From Kiritimatiellia bacterium (GTDB lineage: Bacteria; Verrucomicrobiota; Kiritimatiellia; RFP12; UBA1067): DNA of 32,307 nt. The position numbers and the translations under genes were made by a program. Below are positions 27,655-32,307 of this stretch, one piece after another. Where the stretch lies: NCBI GenBank assembly GCA_028684935.1, contig JAQUEX010000006.1, positions 1 to 32,307 of the forward strand, in the 5' to 3' direction. Positions within the stretch are counted from its first letter, which is position 1. Every line of letters starts with the position of its first letter. Under the pieces are notes generated by a model. The model made no database searches. It was not told the origin of the DNA and saw only the letters and a program-made list of their open reading frames with translations.

Positions 27655-27855
27655 CGAGGGGCCACAAAAACCATGCCGCAGTGCCGACTGCATGGCACTC
27701 ACTGGGTGCATGTCACACCCGCAGTTCTGACGTTATGAGTCAAATTTAAGATGCGTCGGCCTTGGCCCGCCCGCCGCTTTTCCTTGCCAAGCCGCGGGCG
27801 ACCTGATTAAATCACTCCTTGTAAAACGTGATTCTGTTCTTGGGGAGGTGTGCGG

Positions 27856-28290
27856 ATGCAAATGACGGCGGTCTATTGGTTGTATGCCGGCGTGGCGCTG
27901 ATCCTCATTGAGGTCATGACGCCGGGCCTGGTGTCGCTCTTTTTCGGGCTGGCCGCGTTGACGCTCGCCTTGATCGTGTGGCGGGCACCGGAGCTCGCGC
28001 AGGGCTGGCAATGGATTCTTTTTTCTGTTTTGTCGGTGCTCTATATCCTGCTGCTGCGCAAAAGCCTCAAATCGGTCTTCAGCGGGTCGCGCGAGATCTC
28101 CGACAATCCCGATGACGCCCTCACCGGCAAGCTGGCAGTCGTAACTCAGCCGATCGCCCCCAACCGGCCGGGCCGGGTGGAGCTGGGCGGCACAACGTGG
28201 AACGCCGAGGCGGAGGGTGAGTTGGCCGCCGGCGCGTCGGTCCGGGTGACCGGCAAGAAAAATCTGACGCTTCGGGTTGAAGCGGTTTAA
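27856..28290 (+). CDS. NfeD-like membrane protein
   Basis: VYWLYAGVALILIEVMTPGLVSLFFGLAALTLALIVW, and C-terminal OB-like region LTGKLAVVTQPIAPNRPGRVELGGTTWNAEAEGELAAGASVRVTGKKNLTLRVEAV. RBS ggggagg upstream of ATG 27856. Confidence 0.9.
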   Translation: MQMTAVYWLYAGVALILIEVMTPGLVSLFFGLAALTLALIVWRAPELAQGWQWILFSVLSVLYILLLRKSLKSVFSGSREISDNPDDALTGKLAVVTQPIAPNRPGRVELGGTTWNAEAEGELAAGASVRVTGKKNLTLRVEAV

Positions 28291-28300
28291 TGTTCAAAAA

Positions 28301-28340
28301 GATGTCAGACCCGTCTGACGGATCAGACCGGTCTGACATC
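28301..28340. repeat. Long hairpin between the nfeD-like and SPFH genes
   Basis: gatgtcagacc-c-gtctga-cgga-tcagac-c-ggtctgacatc: 17 paired bases with one internal mismatch. Confidence 0.85.
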
Positions 28341-28363
28341 CTGAAAAAAAGAAGGAAAGAGTT

Positions 28364-29281
28364 ATGCCACCCCAATACATCGGTTATCTGATTGCGTTCG
28401 TTGTGGTCTACACCATCTGGAAGTGCGTGCGCATCGTGCCGCAGAAGCAGGCGTTCATCGTGGAGCGGCTGGGGAAATACCACTGCACGCTTGACGCGGG
28501 CCTGCATCTGCTGATGCCGGTCATCGACCGCGTCTCCTACAAGCACACGCTCAAGGAGCAGGCGATCGACGTGCCGCCGCAGCAGTGCATCACGCGCGAC
28601 AACATCACCGTCGAGGTCGACGGCATCCTCTACCTCCAGGTGATGGACCCGGCCAAAGCCTCCTACGGCATCGGCAACTACCTCTTTGCCACCACGCAGC
28701 TCGCGCAGACCACCATGCGCTCCGAGATGGGCAAGCTGGAGCTGGACCGGAGCTTTGAGGAGCGCATGCACATCAACGGCGCGATCGTCGAGGCCGTGGA
28801 CAAGGCGTCCGACCCCTGGGGCATCAAGGTCACGCGCTACGAGATCAAGAACATCACGCCCCCGCAGACCATCCGCGACGCGATGGAGAAGCAGATGCGC
28901 GCCGAACGCGAGAAACGCGCGCTGATCGCCGAGTCCGAAGGCGACCGCCAGGCCAAGATCAACCGAGCCGAAGGCGAGAAGCAGCAGGCGATCGCGATCT
29001 CCGAGGGCGAGAAGATGAAGCGCATCAACGAGGCGGGCGGCCGCGCGCAGGAGATCCTGCTGGTGGCCGAAGCGCAGGCCAGCGGCATCCGCCAGGTCGC
29101 TTCGGCGATCAACGACCAGGGCGGCATGAACGCGGTGAACATGCAGCTTGCGCAGCAGTACCTGACCGAGTTCGGCAAGATGGCCAAAGCCAACAACACC
29201 ATGATCATTCCCTCTGACCTCGCCAACGTGGCCGGCATCCTCAAAGCAGCCACCTCGGTGATCAAAGAGGTCAAACCGTAA
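28364..29281 (+). CDS. SPFH/band-7 (stomatin/QmcA-like) membrane protein
   Basis: IVPQKQAFIVERLGKYHCTLDAGLHLLMPVIDRV, CITRDNITVEVDGILYLQVMDPAKASYGIGNY, MRAEREKRALIAESEGDRQAKINRAEGEKQQAIAISEGEK. Confidence 0.95.
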   Translation: MPPQYIGYLIAFVVVYTIWKCVRIVPQKQAFIVERLGKYHCTLDAGLHLLMPVIDRVSYKHTLKEQAIDVPPQQCITRDNITVEVDGILYLQVMDPAKASYGIGNYLFATTQLAQTTMRSEMGKLELDRSFEERMHINGAIVEAVDKASDPWGIKVTRYEIKNITPPQTIRDAMEKQMRAEREKRALIAESEGDRQAKINRAEGEKQQAIAISEGEKMKRINEAGGRAQEILLVAEAQASGIRQVASAINDQGGMNAVNMQLAQQYLTEFGKMAKANNTMIIPSDLANVAGILKAATSVIKEVKP

Positions 29282-30253
29282 TCAGGCGAACGTGACTTCC
29301 TGGCCGTGGAACAGGAAGTTGCCGCCCACGACGTACTGTATCGCCGTCGGGGAGAAGCGGTCCTGCACCGTGATGTGCAGATGGCCGGCGAGAATGCCTT
29401 TCAGCAGCGGCTCCGTCTTGAGAGACGCGATGAAGGCGCGTGTGGTCGGATCGGTCTGCTGCGTCTTGAAGTCGCCGCTGGCGTCGGGAATGACGGCAGA
29501 CTCGAACTTCTTCCCGGCCCGGGACCAGAACTTGCGGCTCGCGCGCCAGAGGCCCTCCGTGTAGAACGGCACGTGCATGCAGAGGATGATCGGCAGCCCC
29601 TTTTTCACCTCGGCCCGGAAGCGCTCCACCTGGTCGGGGCAGACGTAGCCGTAGACGGAATCGAGCGTCACGAAGTTGACGCCGTTCACCACCCGCGCAT
29701 GCAGGCGGATATCAAACGGGAACGCCTTGCCGAGCAGCTCCGCGCTGCGCGCCTTGTAGGCCTCGGTGTTCTCGCTCGGCTCCAGCCACATGTAGCGCGA
29801 GAACTCGTGGTTGCCCACGGCCCCCAGCATCGCGTCGCCGAAGTGCCGCTTCACGAGATCGAGATTCGCCTCGCTCAGCCAGTCGATCAGGTCGCCCGTA
29901 TGCAGGACGAAGTCCACGTTGTCCTTCGCCCACGCGAGCGAGTCCCGCAGCGCCTCCTCCTGCCGTCCGCCGAACGTCTGCGTGCGGGCCGCCTTCAGTT
30001 TTTGTTTCCGCTCGTCCTCGTGCGGATAGGCCTCCGTGAAGTGCGTATCGGAAATGTGGAGAATCGAGAACGGCCGGGTCGCGCCTGCGTCGATATGCAC
30101 ATAGGCGAGCGCGAGCCGCTCAAATTTCCCGCGCGCCGGGAACAGCGCGGGATTGTCCGCCAACGACGGCAGGCGCGAGGTGGCGACCAGCGCGCCCGCA
30201 GACAAGGCGGAACGGAGGAAGTCACGGCGTTGCATGGGGCTGTTCATGGGCAT
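29282..30253 (-). CDS. Exported (Tat-like) metallophosphoesterase
   Basis: MQRRDFLRSALSAGALVATS; ILHISDTHF, VLHTGDLIDW, AVGNHEFSRY, ILAGHLHITVQDRF. Confidence 0.9.
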   Translation of the reverse strand: MPMNSPMQRRDFLRSALSAGALVATSRLPSLADNPALFPARGKFERLALAYVHIDAGATRPFSILHISDTHFTEAYPHEDERKQKLKAARTQTFGGRQEEALRDSLAWAKDNVDFVLHTGDLIDWLSEANLDLVKRHFGDAMLGAVGNHEFSRYMWLEPSENTEAYKARSAELLGKAFPFDIRLHARVVNGVNFVTLDSVYGYVCPDQVERFRAEVKKGLPIILCMHVPFYTEGLWRASRKFWSRAGKKFESAVIPDASGDFKTQQTDPTTRAFIASLKTEPLLKGILAGHLHITVQDRFSPTAIQYVVGGNFLFHGQEVTFA

Positions 30254-30335
30254 TTCCTCTGAAGGGGCTTGCCGACCGGCAAGGGTAACAAAAAATGGGA
30301 AACGGCCTCAGCATACGGCTTTTTGCCGCGCATCG

Positions 30336-31127
30336 TCAACGCCGGCCGGAAAAAATGCGCAAGACTGGGGCGCGGACGGCCCCGTCCGCGGGCTTACCTC
30401 CTGTCGGCTGTGCGGCTCGCTGAGGACAGCTCGCCCTAACGCGCCAGGTAGCCGCGCGGGTGGGTGCGTTCCCCGGACTGGGCCCCGCGCTTCCAAGCGG
30501 TGGCGAAACCCGCATGCCAGCCGGACCAGGCCGACCAAGCCCCGCCCAGGCCTGGACGTGGTCGCTGCGCGGCTTGTCGCCCAAGGTCACCGCCATCTCC
30601 ATGTGTATCCAGCGCCCGATGTTCTCCGGGTTGCTGCACGAGAACCGGGTCACCGACTTGGGGATCCATTCGCGGTGTGTGCCCGGCGCGGTGGTGTGGC
30701 GCTCGATGGCGATGAAGGCCTCGGGGCTTGCGTTTTCGATCCGGGAAGCGAAGAGAGGGCTGTCGCCGAAGAACCGCGAGATCCAGCCGGCGCTGCCCTT
30801 GTCCCGTGCGTCATAGGTGTGGCGGTTGATGTAGGACTGGTCGAGCCCCTTCTTCCCGTCGAAGGCGTCTGCCTCGGAGATGCAAAATTTGCCGGGACCT
30901 TCGGCGACATCGAAAAAACGGCCCTTAAGCGCTGGCAGGTTCTCGAAGTCCTCGCGGAAAAAACTTCCCTGGACGGCCGGATCCTGCTCCAAGGGAACGA
31001 CACGCTCGATCCGCGGCACCGGTGCCGGCATCGATGCGGGCGGAACATCCGCTGCGGCAGCGCCTCCGCATAGGCAAACAAGAAACATGCTCTGATGCGT
31101 GACGCGGCGCAGGAATGGGTTGTGCAT
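30336..31127 (-). CDS. Hypothetical secreted protein; 3' end may be frameshifted
   Basis: Signal-like N-terminus and a plausible globular region to about HVQAWAGLG. The C-terminus reads through a GC-rich palindromic repeat, and an alternative frame stops at 30436. Confidence 0.5.
   Translation of the reverse strand: MHNPFLRRVTHQSMFLVCLCGGAAAADVPPASMPAPVPRIERVVPLEQDPAVQGSFFREDFENLPALKGRFFDVAEGPGKFCISEADAFDGKKGLDQSYINRHTYDARDKGSAGWISRFFGDSPLFASRIENASPEAFIAIERHTTAPGTHREWIPKSVTRFSCSNPENIGRWIHMEMAVTLGDKPRSDHVQAWAGLGRPGPAGMRVSPPLGSAGPSPGNAPTRAATWRVRASCPQRAAQPTGGKPADGAVRAPVLRIFSGRR
30371..30390. repeat. GCGGACGG palindrome copy, opposite orientation
   Basis: cgcggacgg-cc-ccgtccgcg. Confidence 0.85.
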
Positions 31128-31181
31128 ATGACGGAACCTTGTTGACTGCGGACGGGGCCGTTCACGTTCAACGTTGAGCGT

Positions 31182-31847
31182 TCACTCCATCATCACATAG
31201 AAGAGCACGGCGAAGAAGTGGCAGAGGGTGCCGGCCAGCACGAAGAGATGCCACACCGCATGGTGGAACGGCATCAGCCGCCACAGATAGAAGACCGTGC
31301 CCAAGGTGTAGAGCACCCCGCCGGCCAGCAGCCAGACCAGGCCGGCGGTCGGCAAGGCGTCCATCAGGGGCCGGATCGCGAAGACCACGATCCAGCCCAT
31401 GCCGACGTACGCCAGGGTCGAAACCACGCGGAGTTTCCCGGTGAAGAAGACCTTGAAGACCACGCCCAACACGGTCAATCCCCACACGATGCCGAAGATG
31501 GTCCAGCCGATCGCCGGGTGTTCCGGCCGCAGCGTGACCAGCGTGAAGGGCGTGTAGGAGCCGGCGATCAGAAAGTAGATCGCCATGTGGTCGCACACCT
31601 CCAGCACCTGCTTGGCGCGCGCATGCGTGACCGCATGGTAGACCGATGAGACCGTGTAGAGCAGGATGATGGAAAAACCGAAGAGCGCGCCGCTGACCAC
31701 CTTCCACGCCACCTGCTCGCCGCTCTGCGCGCCGAAGACCACCATCAGCGCCAGCATCGCCGCCCCCAGATGGCTGCCCAGCGCGTGGATCGCGCTGTGC
31801 GCCACCTCTTCGGGAATCGTGTAGTCTCTGGGTTTCAGGCTTTTCAT
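31182..31847 (-). CDS. Hemolysin III / PAQR-like family membrane protein
   Basis: YTIPEEVAHSAIHALGSHLGAAML, LYTVSSVYHAVTHARAKQVLEVCDHMAIYFLIAGSYTPFTL, FHHAVWHLFVLAGTLCHFFAVLFYV. Met at 31847 preferred; the ORF extends to 31871. Confidence 0.93.
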   Translation of the reverse strand: MKSLKPRDYTIPEEVAHSAIHALGSHLGAAMLALMVVFGAQSGEQVAWKVVSGALFGFSIILLYTVSSVYHAVTHARAKQVLEVCDHMAIYFLIAGSYTPFTLVTLRPEHPAIGWTIFGIVWGLTVLGVVFKVFFTGKLRVVSTLAYVGMGWIVVFAIRPLMDALPTAGLVWLLAGGVLYTLGTVFYLWRLMPFHHAVWHLFVLAGTLCHFFAVLFYVMME

Positions 31848-31939
31848 GAGGGTGAAGCCAGTATTTTGCACAGTTTAATAATTCGGCCAGGATTTCCGAC
31901 AGCTTCGCTTCGGCGGGAAGAAATCCAGGATTTTCATGA

Positions 31940-32121
31940 GTAATCGGTTAGTCACAGGCATACGCGCAGTTCATGCGTTTCTGGTGAAAAGGTGGCGGGC
32001 GAGTCGGGAGCGCGGGCGTCCCCGCCCGCAATGTGATGAAAGTCTGCACGCGAGTCGGGCGCGAAACCGGTAGGGCGGTCTCGCCGAGACCGCCGCGGAC
32101 GCCTCGGCGAGGCGTCCCTAC
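31940..32121. repeat. Second copy of the composite modular intergenic repeat, ending in a double hairpin
   Basis: gtaatcggttagtcacag (31940-31957), gtcgggagcgcgggcgtccccgcccgca (32003-32030), aagtctgcacgcga, then tandem 10-bp hairpins 32074-32094 and 32097-32117 bracketed by gtaggg/ccctac. Confidence 0.85.
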
Positions 32122-32161
32122 TAGAGAAAATCGGCGGTCTTGGTTTTACAGACTACCAGTG

Positions 32162-32307
<146 letters not shown>

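Larger units (their letters stand above)
27147..27770. repeat. Intergenic repeat block bounded by short inverted repeats
   Basis: ccaaggctgacgcatct (27158-27174) is the inverted counterpart of agatgcgtcggccttgg (27749-27765), 16/17 matching. It encloses period-6 arrays and palindromes. Confidence 0.7.

Noticed and set aside
27124-27730. ORFs 27124..27618, 27245..27730 and antisense ORFs with RNRDRDRYRDR / IGIGIAIG peptides
   Set aside because: Produced by period-6 repeats that stay open in several frames; treated as non-coding repeat sequence.

Overview
This 32.3 kb, GC-rich window looks like a replication-origin-proximal region of a PVC-group bacterium. A Verrucomicrobiota/Kiritimatiellota-like source is inferred from gene content only. 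Minus-strand genes at the left are a SWIM Zn-finger protein overlapping a SNF2 helicase, and a Spy/LTxxQ-like secreted protein. An AT-rich divergent intergenic region follows, then plus-strand dnaA, dnaN, tRNA-Gln(CTG), tex, mnmE, an uncharacterised membrane protein and mnmG. Next come a minus-strand DUF1549/DUF1553 - DUF1501 - PPC-type secreted operon, purM, a lysine/alanine/proline-rich histone H1-like protein, a fetA/fetB (ybbL/ybbM)-type transporter, a PpiD/SurA-like chaperone and a FecR-like protein. The right end has an NfeD + SPFH/band-7 pair, a metallophosphoesterase, a poorly conserved secreted ORF, a hemolysin III family protein, and the 3' end of a gltD-like gene. The most notable non-coding signals are: (1) an exact parS-consensus palindrome, TGTTCCACGTGGAACA, inside the mnmG coding sequence; (2) DnaA-box-like motifs flanking dnaA, with a 17-nt near-repeat of one of them in a second AT-rich island upstream of mnmG; (3) a family of composite modular intergenic repeats with hairpins; (4) period-6 intergenic arrays (GATTAC, ATCGGG, CGTGTA types), three of them inside a ~620-bp block bounded by short inverted repeats. 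I did not find CRISPR arrays, transposases, prophage genes or a recognisable defence system.
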